A stretch of 64,000 nucleotides of DNA from Nepenthes gracilis (GCA_033239525.1 BSYO01000022.1:16068923-16132922); one strand, 5' to 3'; counted from the stretch's first letter, positions 12,431 to 24,602 are shown. Notes: a model not told the origin generated them from the sequence alone. Numbers and translations: made by a program.

Positions 12431-15400
12431 TTATAACCCCCACCGAATCCGAGTCGGCCTGTGATCAATCCTATTTGGAGCCGTGATGGTCAGTAATTTC
12501 AGCCTCACAATATCGACCACCATAGAGAAGAGGCGAGAAGAGTCAAGGGGCGGAGATTTTTGGAAAATCCGATTATTGCGCTCCTTCCAAATGACGTAGA
12601 CCGTGGTAGCCAAAGACAAGCGTTTGGAAACAGCCAAGAGACTTTTTCCTCTCCAACGGGTGGCAGCCCAGGATATATTTTGATGCCAGTCAGGGTATGG
12701 CCAGTGAATACCAGCATGACGTTGGATATTATTCCATAGGGTTCTAGAGAATGGGCAGGAGAAGAACAGATGGGCGTGGTCTTCATCACCCGTGTTGCAG
12801 AGAGTGCAAATGGGTGAAAGGTTAGGGATGTAATGGAGACGGTCAATGGTATTCAATTTGCCCTTAACGGCGAGCCAAAAGGTGAATGCATGAGAGGGGA
12901 TATGGAATGGTCCCCACACTAGATGAGCCCAACACACCTTGGGTTTTGGGGGATGAAGGAGAGAGTATGCGGACTTAGTCGAGAAAATGCCGTTACGAGT
13001 CCCAGTCCATCTCAAAGAGTCTTTTGAATGCAGCAGGAGGGTTGTTCGGCATATTCAAGGCAAGTTGGGCCACCTCCGTGTCAAAGGGTTAGGCAGTTCC
13101 ATCTATTGTTCACGATAATGGCGTCAACCTTCACATCCCAATGCAGACCCGAGACAAGGCGAGTTCTGTTAGAGCTCACATCACTCAGGGGGCCAAGGGG
13201 GTGCCAGTTATTGTGCCAGAGGAAAGTATCAGCGCCGTCCCCTATGTCCTTAACAGAGTAGGCGCGCATAAAAAGCCGAAGCTTCATAATTTTGCGCCAA
13301 CTCCAAGGGGCCGAGGCCGGCACTTTGATGGTCCAGATGCACCGGTCTTTGATTCATTTTTTGTATATCCATGAAGTCCAAGCAGAATTCGGATCTTTAG
13401 AAAGGAGACGCCATAGAAATTTACAGTTAAGAGCTTTATTCTGATCAATCAGGTTCTTGATACCCAACCCGCCTTCATCCTTTGGGCAACAAATGTCATG
13501 CCAAGCTACTTTAGCATTAGCTCTGCCATCAGAAGACCCGTTCCAGAGGAAATGTTGCAAGATGCGATCAATTTCCTTAAAAACAGATTTGGGAAGGATA
13601 AAAAGAGAAGCCCAATAAAGGTGGATAGAAGAAATGATGGAGGCAACGAGTTGCAAACGCCCTCCAAAGGAGAGCCATCTGTTCCTCCAGGATGTGATTC
13701 TCTTTGTGATCCTTTCAGTGAGGGATTTGCAGTCAGACACCGAGAGCCGGGTGGTGATCAAGGGGACCCCCAGGTATCTGATAGGGAGATTGCCCAACTT
13801 GAAGCCCTAGCTAGCAACAATATCCTGGCGAAGGGTGGACTCCTTAGAACATAAGAATATTTCACTTTTGTTCGGATTTGCAGAAAGGCCAGAAATGGTA
13901 TGGAATTCATCGAGGCATTCTTTAAGAATCATAGTAGATTTGGTATCAGCATGGGAGAATAGAAGGAGGTCGCCAGCAAAGGCAAGCATAACAGTTTGAG
14001 TTTCAGCGCATTTCCAGTGAAATTTGAAATTATTGTCCCGTCTTGCCTTGACCTCAATAATGCCATTGAGGACTTCCATAACAAGGACAAATAAGTATGG
14101 GGAGAGCGGATCACCTTGACGCAGGCCTTTGCCACCTTTAAAGAAACCGACCGCTTCCCCATTGATATTTAGGGAGTAAGTCGGAGTCGATATGCACTGG
14201 CCAATCCAATTTACCATTTGTGGAGGGAATTCCATTAGGGTGAGGATATTGATAACGAAATCCCAATAGACAGAGTCGTAGGCTTTCTTCAGGTTGATCT
14301 TCATAGTACATCTGGGCGGGCCATGTCCCAGATGGTACTTATGCAGGAGCTCCTGAGCTAATAGGATGTTATCACTGATGTGACGCCCCTCCACAAAAGC
14401 CGTTTGGCAACGGTCAACCAAGTGAGGAAGAGTAGACTTGATTCTGTTAGCGAGAATTTTTGATATCACTTTGTAAATTACGTTGCAGCAGGAAATCGGG
14501 CGATAGTCAGTGACAGAGCGCGGGGATTGGACCTTAGGAATAAGGCTGATCATAGTGGTGTTCAACTGTTTAAGGAGCTTTCCATGTTTGAAGAAATCAT
14601 GGACAGCTTCATAAACAGTATGACCAGTGATCTCCCACGAATCCTTAAAGAATTTTGCGGTAAATCCATCAGGACCGGGAGCTCTGTCATCACCAATAGA
14701 GAAAAGAGCACTGCGAATTTCGTCTTCACTGACCGGCCTAACAAGAGGGCCAGTAAGTGAATTAGGAACTGAATGGAGAATGTACGGGCGGATCCGGTTA
14801 GCCTCCGCCGACCCATGGGACCGCCCCGAACCAAGGGCGTTAACGAAGTGACCCTCAATGAGCTTGTGAAGGTCCTCTGTCCCGTTTGTAGGAATGCCCG
14901 ACTCATCAAGGAGGGAGGTAATCCTATTCCGATTATAGTTGCCACTAACAGTCTTAAAGAAGAAGTTAGTGCACTGGTCGCCCTCTTTAAGCCATTTGAT
15001 CTTGGCTTTTTGGTGGAGGAAATCCGCCTCCTTAGCCATGGCAGAGTAGTACTCCGCCTTACACCGGCGTTCAAGCTCACAGGACCCAGAGAGCGGGGGG
15101 GCTTAGATTGGATATCCTCAAGGTATTTCCGAGTGCGAAGAACCTCTTCATGAACATCTCCACATTGAGTATTGAGGTTTTTGAGCGCACTTTTGACCTT
15201 TTTGAGAAGGGACACCAACTTAAACATTGGGGTCCCAGGAATCTCGGTCCCCCAAGTTTCTTTAACCAATGGGAGGAAGTTTGGGGATTTCGTGAGAAAA
15301 TTGTTAAACCTAAAGATCCCATGGCCACGAGGAACCCACCCCTCAGACAAGAGGATGCATGGAGAGTGGTCGGATAATCTGGCCGGTGAAAAGACAGCTT

Positions 15401-16049
15401 TAGATCGTCTATAACAATCAAACCACTGACCATTAGTGACCACTCTATCCAGTTTTCTGAAAATACGGGTGGTGGGATCCCGGCCATCATTCCATGTGAA
15501 AAACTGACCTTCGTGGCAGACATCCTCAAGATCACAGTCGCGAAGACAGTCATTAAGGTCAATGGCGCTTTTAGGGTGCCAGGACCCACCAAGGGCCTCA
15601 TTCGCCGATCGAATAGCGTTAAAGTCACCCATGACAGCCCAAGGAATGTTCCCCGAGAGACCCGAAAAACTCCGAAGGCAATGCCACAGGTGCTTTCGAA
15701 GGCCCTCGAGGTTAGCACCATAAACAAAGGACAGGAGGCACTGAGAATTATCGGTAAGGACATTCACATCGGTATGGATAACCTGATCCTCCTTAGAGAT
15801 AATATTGACAGCCACCTTCTTGGGGTCCCAGCCAACCCAAATCCAACCCTTGGATGAAGTAGAGTAGTTCATGGCCCAAACCCATTGAGAATTAATCCTT
15901 GCCGAAATGTAGGCTGCATTTTCTCCAAGAACTTTGGTTTCAACCAGGCCAATGATGGAACAGTCGTGGGACTTAATGAGGTTGCGGACTTCATGGGCCT
16001 TCACAGCCCCATTGAGACCCCTCACATTCCAGCAGGCGGTGTTGATCAT
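12431..16049 (-). pseudogene. E5 ORF2: AP endonuclease, RT and zf-RVT polyprotein, broken
   Basis: About 1,206 codons. This LINE enzyme performs target-primed reverse transcription. The endonuclease frame is 16049 to about 15100, with N8, E37, D142/N144, D201 and D227/H228 in WNVRGL, LVETK, GDFNAI, LDRVV and SDHSP all kept. A one-base loss in the C-run near 15098 shifts into the RT frame (15099-13810). RT motif A reads INLKKAYD, so the catalytic Asp is Asn (codon 14293-14295). Motif C reads FAGD instead of FADD (Asp to Gly, codon 13972-13974). A TAG lies at 13807-13809 and a TGA at 13354-13356, probably from CGA. The zf-RVT start (13081-13323, VKDIGDGADTFLWHNNW) shifts again before the open end at 12431-13015 (ICTLCNTGDEDHAHLFFSCP). 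No RNase H. The ATG overlaps the ORF1 stop in TAATG. Confidence 0.9.
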
Positions 16050-18109
16050 TAGAGACAGACTGACGGGGGGGACCGCTCCTTAGGTCCCCGGGCATTTCTG
16101 TTCATCTTCGCAACTTTACGTCTCCTGCACTTAGTCACAAGGGCATTACTGTTGGAGACAGAGATATTAGGAGCAGGGACAAGGCAGGGTGAATCAATTG
16201 GACAAGCACTGGATGGCTGTCCAGGACAAACCACTAGGCCTATAGCCTCCCCCGGACTGGAAACAGGAAGATCAGGGTCCAAGGTCTCATCACTGAATCT
16301 CTCAGATCCAGTACAGGGCCCGTCTGGAATAGGAGCAGGGGGGCAAGATCTGGACCTCAGCCCCATCAGAGGAACGCCCCTCATCAAATCCATCTGAGAG
16401 AGGGATATGAATTGGGGCAGGTTCATTGTGAGGGGGATCCAGTGGGGCCTCAGGCTGGTTAACCGGAGGGATGAGAACATCGGACTCCATTTGGTCATCA
16501 TGACAGGGCTCCTGAAGAATGCAGAAGGTATTGCTCGTAGACAAGGCCTTCTGGGCGGAGGAAGCACAGGGAGCGGCAGCACATCTGGCTGGAGATCTTA
16601 TGGGTGAGGCAACTTCCACTTTGGGCCTAGGAGAGACCCTTTTCTTAGGAACCCAAGAGGCCTTAGAAGGTGGGCCCGAACCTCCACTCTTCTTGGGAGC
16701 AACACTCCGCGCCGCCGAATGTTGGTAACCAATATATATTTCTCTCAGCTGATCATCCCCAGGAACAGCATATCCGTTCGTGCGGATCTTTACCACATCC
16801 GGCCTGGGGGATTCGGCGCCCAATTCAACACATACTCTAGCGAAGCCCAGACGTTCAAGTTTTTCAGTGACCGGGTCTAACCTGAGGGATTTTCCAACCA
16901 CACTAGCAATCCAACATAAACCCAGAGGGGTCCAAAATTCAACCGGGATCCCAGACATGGAGATCCAAACAGGAAATGACTTATGCTCCTCACGGGACAA
17001 GACCATTCCTGGCTTTCCAGATCTTAAGGAAGAGAGAATGGCCAGCAATTGACCACGGGCCACTATTAAGACATTTTTCAAGCATTGTGTTAGATGAAAA
17101 ACGGAAGAAAAAGAAGCCCGATTCGTTCCCCGCTACATGCTGTACTCAAATCGCCTCCAAATTTTTCTAGTAATTGCATTAACTGCATTAAATTGAATAG
17201 GATTGCCGACGAAGTAACCCACAAGAGTGGCACCCCAGAGGTCCTCACCTTGTTGGATTACTTCCGGAGGAGGGGATAGGATGACATTTTCACCATGAGG
17301 AGAACAAGGAGGAAAAAATTTGAGAGGAGACTTACCTCCAAAAGTCCTCCTTTCAACTACCGAAGCCCATGATGCATTAGACGGACTGGGGCCACTGGCA
17401 ATTGCACAGCAGCGCATACTGCCTAAGGCAGAATCATGATCACCATGTTTCAGAGGTAGCACGGCAGGCAGCCCTCCAGGACAGCGTGGCGATGACACTG
17501 TAGAGGAGGTCTCCATGTGAACTCCATAGCCCTGCACAGGGCACGAGATCAGCGAGAATGAGTAGGAAGACCAATGGAAGGAGCAGCTCGGATGGTAGTA
17601 GACCCATCAGTGGCAGCAGGGTACAGAGCGGACCCAGCAACTCCACCACCGAGACGCCTTCAACGAGCCAACAACAGGTAACCCATCCTCGGGGAGAGGA
17701 TCAATTGGACGAGCAAGGTCAGAACACTCGGGAACCGGGTGCGGTTCGTGCGAAACCCTATCAAGGTCACAATAGTACAGAGGAGGGGGAAGAGGGCCCC
17801 AGGCAGCCAAGCCAGCTTGACGGAGGAGAGACTCAAGAACCAGATAGGACCTCAGGATTAGAAAAACGGTATCGTCTCGGACGGCCACGACCTAAGGCGG
17901 CCGAGAGAGGAGGGAAATCAAGCTCGGTCGAAGCTGAAGGGTGGAAATGGGAGGAGGAGGGCGAGGTCGGGGCAGACGACGGCCAAGGGGTGGCAGGGGG
18001 TGGGAATGGAGGAGACGATGGGGCTGAGGGAGCAGGGAGAGAAGGTTCGAGGGGGGGGAGTGGAGACAGGCTCAGAGAGGCAAGAGAGCGGGGCGGCGAC
18101 CGGCGCCAT
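16049..18109 (-). pseudogene. E5 ORF1: DUF4283 protein, frameshifted
   Basis: The proposed start ATG is at 18107-18109 inside CCGGCGCCCATGGCGCCGG. A Pro/Ser-rich N-terminus follows with early frame breaks. DUF4283 begins in 17133-17537 (ASWASVVERRTFGGK, GATLVGYFVGNPIQF, KIWRRFE). The frame moves for about 80 bases near 17050-17130 and returns in 16302-17081 (FPVWISMSGIPVEFWTPLG, FARVCVELG), suggesting two compensating indels. A third indel near 16310 leads into 16049-16582, which ends in a basic stretch (KCRRRKVAKMNRNARG) and TAA. There is no zinc knuckle after DUF4283. Non-functional as it stands. Confidence 0.8.
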
Positions 18110-18205
18110 GGGCGCCGGCGAGGACGGAAGAAGGCGGGCAGGGCAGGATTCAAAATCGAGGGAGGTTGTCAGAGCGACGAGGATGTCAGAGCGACGGGCC
18201 AGCGC
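18110..18205 (-). promoter_or_regulatory. E5 5' leader with repeated TCGCTCTGACA
   Basis: The reverse complement TGTCAGAGCGA occurs at 18167-18177 and 18184-18194. The same 11-mer pair is at the 5' end of E12. Position at the element start fits an internal promoter or an RNA signal, but the role is inferred only. Confidence 0.5.
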
Positions 18206-18221
18206 TTATCACTGAATAGTC

Positions 18222-19117
18222 AATCTGTTGGTCTAGGATTTATTGATGCGCGCCAGGAGTTACGGCACTTTTGCTACAGTGTGCTGCTTCAGCAGTACAC
18301 TTGAGTTTGATGTAATGGACCTACTCGACTCTTTCTGATGTGGCCTTGCCGTGTTGCTGAAACACAAATGCGGGGTGCTCAAGCTGACCCGTCTGTTTTG
18401 TTGATGTTGTTGCACTTGTGCCATTGCCGAGGTGCTGGAGTAGTCAGTTAAACGTGTTATAACTCATTGTTGCTGGTTTTCTTGGAACTCAGTTTTGCTG
18501 CGTTGCCTCCCGGAGTGTTCATATGGGCTGAACTCCTCATTCAATTTGCGGCTGGACCTGGCATTGTTTTTACATTTTTATGCAATTCCAGTTGACCGGT
18601 CCGAGCATTCTTTGTGTGGGTGCCACGATTCTGATGCTGGTTTTGGCATTCTTTCGCCGTGAGTCGGGCGTTTTGTATGAAACTTCCTTTGGTCGTAGCA
18701 GGCTTTCTCGCTGCCGGGTATTGATGTTGCTGTTATCGAAACATGGAGTGTTGCCGTAAGCCGATCATTATCCGCTTGCTGAGTTTCGGCATTCTAGCTG
18801 CCACTTCCTCTCGATGCACGATGGAATTGGTGTCTCGATGTCGACTCCTATTGGTGTTCATTTGATGCATGAAGAGTTTATGTTGAGTATGCTGAACCAT
18901 GTATAGATAGGACCCATATTTTGTTGATTATGTTGATCGTATGTCCTCCTAGAGGACTTTTCTTTAGTACTTTTCTATGATTTTCCGATGTATTAGATGC
19001 TCGGGGTATGCCCTAGCGGTTTATGTTTTTACTCCAAGTCAAAATACTTGGAGTAAAAACATAGATTCTGTAATATTTTTCTCCCTATAATCCAAAATAC
19101 TTACTTACTAAAAAAAA
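18222..19117 (+). other. X 3' region, distal part, and 3' end
   Basis: TGC-rich non-coding sequence that ends with GCTCGGGGTATGCCCTAGC (about 19000), the perfect stem-loop at 19022-19063, CTCCCTATAATCC, TACTTACTTACT and an A-run to 19117. Confidence 0.75.
19022..19063 (+). ncRNA. 3'-terminal LINE stem-loop (X), 18 perfect pairs
   Basis: The arms TATGTTTTTACTCCAAGT (19022-19039) and ACTTGGAGTAAAAACATA (19046-19063) pair completely around loop CAAAAT. It is a cis RNA element of the transcript, not an independent gene. In several LINEs the RT is known to recognise a 3' stem-loop; that role is inferred here. Confidence 0.8.
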
Positions 19118-19499
19118 AGACATGCTGTCCGGTCAGTGGAATACGTTCCTGTACTGATGAAGATCCAAGATGGATTGCTGTGTCGTCTTCGTTGAGTTAG
19201 GTGTAGATTACAACGATCTTGCTAGTGTGAAAATGATGACAATTTTCATATTCTGCTTATGTGGTAGTTCTTAATGTTTTTTTTGTTGATGTACGAGTTG
19301 CTCGGGACATGCCCTAGCACTTTATGTTTTACCTCTAAGTACAGTACTTGGAGTTAAAACATTTAGTTTGTAATTTTTTCTCCCATTAATCCAAAATACT
19401 TACTTACCAAAAAAAAAAAAAGACTTGGAGTTAAAACATTTAGTTTGTAATTTTTTTCCCATTAATCCAAATTTCTTACTTACCAAAAAAAAAAAATCC
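19118..19499 (+). mobile_element. Plus-strand LINE 3' end with duplicated tail
   Basis: 19118-19420 is a 3' region ending with GCTCGGGACATGCCCTAGC, a stem-loop at about 19319-19360, and TACTTACTTACC(A)n. Bases 19423-19499 repeat the second stem arm through TTACTTACC(A)n. This is either a tandem duplication or a very short insertion with a TSD of about 34 bp. E6 sits in the final A-run. Confidence 0.65.
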
Positions 19500-19630
19500 T
19501 TTTTTTTGGTAAGTAAGTATTTTGGATTATAGGGAGAAAAAATTACAAAAACTATGTTTTATCTCCAAGTATTTTGACTTGGATTTAAAACACAAGAAGT
19601 TAGAGCATACCCCGAGCAAACGGTACAACA

Positions 19631-19906
19631 GATAATACCAAAAAAGCCTCTAAGAGGACTATGTTCAATTTAAAACAACATATGTACTCCGAAATTACAA
19701 AAGCGAGATGCACAAGCATCAACGTGCGTGGGCATCTTGCAAAGGCAACGCAGTCAACACATTCAGCACAATGATAATACCAAAAAAGCCTCTAAGAGGA
19801 CTATGTTCAACAGAAAACAACATATGTAATCTGAAATTATACAAAGCGCATGCACAAGCATCAACCGTGCGAGGGCATCTTGCGGGCAACGCAGTCAACA
19901 CATTCG
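19631..19906. repeat. 142-bp tandem duplication
   Basis: Two diverged direct copies, 19631-19772 and 19773 to about 19906, both running from GATAATACC to CAGTCAACACATTC. The second copy carries small indels. Confidence 0.8.
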
Positions 19907-19922
19907 GATCCAGCTTCAGCCC

Positions 19923-19941
19923 CGTGCTTACCTAAAAAAAA
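19923..19941 (+). mobile_element. Micro-insertion M1: LINE terminus plus poly(A)
   Basis: The 19-bp insert CGTGCTTACCTAAAAAAAA is flanked by AGCTTCAGCCC at 19912-19922 and 19942-19952. It looks like the last bases of a LINE tail. Confidence 0.7.
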
Positions 19942-22276
19942 AGCTTCAGCCCTGACGCAATCGCCCAGAATAGTAGAGTTCAAGCTTCTCCAAGATCGCA
20001 TGACACCATCCGAGACAGCCAAAACTACCATTGCACCAATAATCAGCATTACAAATGCCAGCCTACACCACCCATCACACTAAAGAACAAGAGACTCAAG
20101 ACAACTTCAACCTATACAACTGCCCATGCTTCAGAATCACCACGCAGTAGGGCTCACCCACATGAAAATCATCACATCAGCCAAAATTTCAAAATAATTC
20201 AGCATTTCCATCAGCCAGTTTTCTTGAACAAGAAGCCCACGATCGCTCCAGTACTATCAACACCTGCCGGTTAAAATAGGATGCATATAGACATCACAGT
20301 CCAGCAAACAAAAGTCGTGCCACACCCCAACAGCATCCAATGCAATATCCGCATTTTCACCCATCATCAGAGCTGGGCCAGCAGAACACCATCCACAGCC
20401 CCACAAAGTTGGCAGCAGGATGATACCAGCACCTAGCAAGTCGGCAACAGTAGGCGCACATCTCCAACCTCTGAAGATACTGCCATTCAGGGTCCTCATC
20501 CATATTCCACCAAAAGCACTGCCATCATCGCCAGGCTTCAAATACATCAGTGCCACCAGCTTCAAGACATACCAACAGCACAGCAGCAATCAGTTAGCTT
20601 CGCAGCCAACCAACGACAAAAAGGAAAAATTCAAAAGCAACTGGAACAGCGCCAGCTGAACTCCAAAGAAACACCAGCTGTCTCCCTTTGCAACTAGGAG
20701 ATAGAGTCCAATTCACCTCGAGAAGGCAAGGCCAGCTTACGGCAGGAACAATCCGAAACAGAGTCTAAACTCTGTTCCACCTAATGCCAAAGCCTGAACA
20801 AAATCAAAGCTTCAAACAAGATGCTGCCAGCATTCAACCGATCTGCATCAACACAAGCAGCACATCCGCCAACCTCAGGAGCACCCTCCCTCAAGCCACA
20901 GCAGGGACCCAAATCAGTGCAGAATCAGAGCAGCCACCCCACACAGATTGCAGCAACAACACAACAAACCTTCAGAACAGGATCCGGTCCCACCTTTAGC
21001 AATGAGAGCCAGCAATCACAAGCCACAAAATGCAATTCAGACCGAACAGCACCAGATCGATCTGATGCAGCATTCAGCGACCCATCTAATAAGTTTTCCA
21101 TCAGCAGCAGGGCTCTAATCAAGTATGCGAAGCCCACCAGCAAAGATTCCTTTAGCATCAACAAGACCCCAGGAATAAAACAAAGCCTCAGTTCAGCCCC
21201 AAACAATCCATCGAAACCAGCAAACACCATCACTATCCAATGGAGCAGTGAAGGTGGAAATTCCAGCTTCGTGTACAGAAGCATACATGCATCAGCTGGG
21301 TCCAGAGAAACAGCATAGCATTATCACAGCTACAACAGGGCCAGCAGTATAGATTCCAGCCAATTAAGCAAACATGGAGGGAAAGGCCAGCAGCAAGGCA
21401 CGAAACCCCCCCACTACTAAACCTGCATCTGCAGGTTTTCATGCATGAGAAGTCCGATTTTTCATGGATGCAGCTTTACGCCGCCTCCCGGACTTGTACT
21501 TACGCCATGGTGCTTCATTCGGGATCAAAGGGGCACTGCCATGTAGCCCAGCTAAAAAATCCATCTGATTACATTCCTGGATACCCAGACAATTTGTTAC
21601 CGATTTCAGCATAGAAGACAAGAATCCATAAACAACCTTCTCCTCCTCTGGAGTGAATGAGGCACTATGGGCTTGAGAGGTGTCAGTCGTAAAAACTAGT
21701 TGGAAAGCCAGCAAATAAGCATCATGGGAAAACCCATTATCTGCTGCCTCCAACGGAAAGGCTGAGCGGAACTTACTGAAGTTCTCAACATTTATATCTT
21801 GCCAGCACCTATTCAGGAAGTCCGACACAAGTTTCCTATGCTTAACAGGGACATCATGGAAGAGTTGACGAGAGCCATCTGTGGCCAGGAGCTGCTTAAA
21901 AGCCCAGTACAACGGCTCCTTCCCATCATGAACCACATCATCTGAATCAGAGATAGGGGTCTGATCATCAGTCAGGTTCGCGTCCGGAATACTACCATCC
22001 AGAGTAACCATCTTGTTCACAGTGCTAGTCCCGGCTAGAGCAACTGGAGAGCCATCCAGAGAGTATTTCTGAACGATCCGGGAGATAGATGCAGGGGTAA
22101 TATTAGGGTCAATCACCTCAATTGGACCCGAATCGAGGGAATCAGGCGGGACCTCGTGGGGTCCCGGAAGAGCGCCAGCAGCCCGTGTATTCACAATCAG
22201 GGCAACAGCCTCTTGGGAAGCCCCAGCGTCAGAAGTAAATGATCCAGCAACAACATTGGGGGGTTGCGGGAAAACC

Positions 22277-23647
22277 TTTTTTTTTTTTTTTGGTAAGTAA
22301 GTATTTTGGATTAATGGGAGAAAAAATTACAACATCAATGTTTTTATCGCCAAGTATTTTGACTTGGGGATAAAACATAATCCGTTGGGGCATACCCCGA
22401 GCAACGAGTACAAACGAGAGTACATAAAGAGCCTCTAGGAGGCCAACATTCTACAGAATCCATAGAAATAGAAGGAAAAAAAACACCACCAATCCGTGGG
22501 GAAGCACAGCTTTCCATCCCCCGGCACTCAAGATAGCAGCTGCTGAAGTGCTCCAATCAGCAACCAAGTGGAAAATCTCAGGAAACCAGGCCCAGCAATT
22601 CACACTCAGCCACCAACGGGCACAGCTCCAGCATCAACAACCAGCCAGCAGAAAATGGAACCAGGATACATGCATCCACCTGCAGCTTAAATATCATCAC
22701 CACATATGATGTACCCACACGCATACATCATTACCAAAAAGCACGATCTGCACACAAGCTGGAAGCAGCAGCAAACCACAACAGCAAAAATGACAGAAGC
22801 CATACTCCTCAAAATTAAAATGAAGCAACAGCACCAATCCGGGGATGCTCCAGTACCAAAATCCAGCAGCACCATCTTTGGGAGTTGAAAACAGCACCAA
22901 CTGCATCAAGCAGTAGCGCATTCCAATGCGCATTCCAACCAGCACTGGGAACGCCAGTCAGCAACGGATCATCAGCCAGGAATCCACCGAATTAGATGCA
23001 GAGAGGCATCCCAATCCAACAGACAAATTAGTGGCTCATCCCACCAGCATCCAACAAAGCAGGGCCAGCAAATCACCAGCCACGGCCTCACCAAAATGGT
23101 GTCAAGATGATGCCAGCAACTTGCAAAACTGCATCTAAGCAGGGGCACATCCACACTAGGGTCCTCCAACGGAGTCTGATGGTCCTCCAGAGAGTAAACC
23201 TCAGCATCAGTAAAAGCCAGGGATGAAACCCTGCTCTGCACAGCAGCAGCAGAAACAGCAGCACTCCAACGCACTCCAGCAAATGGCTCCAGCACAGCAC
23301 CATAGCAGAGGCCAGGGCACACCCGGCTCTCATGAGACCACCGCAGGCATCCAAACAGCAGCAGCTTGCCCAGCCCAAAAAACTGATACATCAGAACAGG
23401 GAATCAGTAACAAAATTCAGGAACATCAGCAAAAGTTTTCAGCATTTCAGCAGAGTACACAGGCAGCAACAGCAAAAACTGTCAAACCCAATACGCCCAC
23501 AACACCAAATGCCGAGAACAAATCTAATGCTCGTTCTCCCAGGACCCCAACAGCAGGGGCAAGAAAACAGGTACACAGAAAGCACCATTACTCAGCATCA
23601 AAGTAGCAGCAACAGCAGGGCAAAGCACCTAAGACTCGCAACCAGCT
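22277..23647 (-). mobile_element. E7: 5'-truncated LINE copy in E6 ORF1
   Basis: T-run with TGGTAAGTAAGT, stem-loop at about 22338-22380, CAG-rich body. The 15-bp TSD GGTTGCGGGAAAACC lies at 22262-22276 and 23648-23662. Removing it restores the host reading ...VFPQPPNVVAG. Non-coding. Confidence 0.93.
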
Positions 23648-24109
23648 GGTTGCGGGAAAACCAGCCCACTGGAAGCGGAGTCATCGGAAACCGAAGCATC
23701 CAAACCACAATCAAATGATCCAGATTCTGAAACCGGAGGCTTTACACCTACAGACGCCAGGTTTACATCTGCCAAGACACAAGATCCACCCCCTTCATTC
23801 CCAGGAGCCAGATCACAATGAGGAGAGCCGACATCATGATCATCCACACACGGAGCACCCACATCCAGTATAGAGTGGTCAGAATTAGTGACGACATAAG
23901 CAGACTCATCTTTCATGGACCCAAGGAGAGCCCCATCACCCTCAGGCACATCCCCAGCTGAAACCGCAGCATAGGTTTTCTGAGACAGATCTGGTTCAAT
24001 TAAGAGGGAGGCCATTGAAGATACCTTCCTTCGTGCATAGCATTCAACATTGGCTTTTTTTTTTTGGTAAGTAAGTAATTTGGATTAGTGGGAGAAAAAA
24101 TATACAAGT

Positions 24110-24152
24110 GATGGTTTGTCACCTAGTGTTTTTCCGACTAGGGGATAAACCA
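24110..24152 (-). ncRNA. 3'-terminal LINE stem-loop (E8) with compensatory changes
   Basis: The arms lie at 24110-24126 and 24136-24152. Compared with X, a CCAAGT/ACTTGG core has become CCTAGT/ACTAGG and an outer T:A pair has become G:C, so pairing is kept while sequence changes. Confidence 0.75.
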
Positions 24153-24602
24153 TAGAAGTTAGGGCATGCCCCGAGCACTCAGATACAACGATGAAACCAA
24201 CAGAAAGACAAAAATGCTGGTTTTCGTGAAGTACAAACAAACTACTCTAATTTCAGTAAAGCAGTTCCTAATAAAAAACATGCCAATTTAAGGCAATCCT
24301 TTTGAATCCAGCTCCACACATTCAGCAATGAAGCAAGTTGAAACCAGCAACCAATAATCAGGTCCATCTGCCACTCCCGGCACCTAAGGTTGCATTATCG
24401 CAACTCAACAGGTTCTGCATTCTGCAAAACTGCACCATAGAAATGCACCAGCTCCAGCTGGGCATTACCACTTCAGTTCCAGCAAAAACAACAGGTTTTG
24501 CATTACTGCATTTAGTAAGCCGCAGAAAGCAACTCAGCAGCTTCACAGACCACAATCAGCAGACTAGCACATGGCATTCAAACTACCAGCAGCAGTAAAT
24601 CC

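Larger units (their letters stand above)
10742..18205 (-). mobile_element. E5: full-length autonomous L1-type LINE
   Basis: This is the best autonomous copy (7464 bp). The minus-strand order is 5' leader (18110-18205), ORF1, ORF2, 3' UTR, internal A-tract (12181-12196) with a (TA)n repeat, 3' region, and the family stem-loop with T-run at 10742-10750. The 16-bp TSD TTATCACTTAATAGTC (10726-10741) matches TTATCACTGAATAGTC (18206-18221) at 15 of 16 positions. That TSD shows the ORF-bearing part and the long 3' region inserted as one unit. Both ORFs are broken. Confidence 0.88.
6655..19117 (+). mobile_element. X: 5'-truncated autonomous LINE, split by E3 and E5
   Basis: The segments are 6655-7515, 9013-10741 and 18222-19117. 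It starts inside the zf-RVT part of ORF2, runs through the ORF2 stop, 3' UTR and internal A-tract (7486-7500), then a TGC-rich 3' region, and ends in the family stem-loop and TACTTACTA(A)n at about 19090-19117. E3 and E5 are removed at their TSDs, which restores continuity. I could not find a TSD for X itself, so the 6655 and 19117 limits are approximate. Confidence 0.7.
19500..21438 (-). other. E6 3' region with 142-bp tandem duplication
   Basis: Non-coding and CAG-rich on the plus strand. A unit starting GATAATACCAAAAAAGCC at 19631 recurs at 19773, giving a diverged tandem duplication with a 142-bp period. A micro-insertion lies at 19923-19941. Confidence 0.75.

Noticed and set aside
12431..16049. 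E5 ORF2 as a functional CDS
   Set aside because: At least two frameshifts, two stop codons and two catalytic substitutions are present.
17558..18304. 248-residue Arg/Gly/Glu-rich frame on the plus strand
   Set aside because: It is the antisense of the E5 GC-rich ORF1 N-terminus and leader and ends in X sequence across the TSD. No domain is present.
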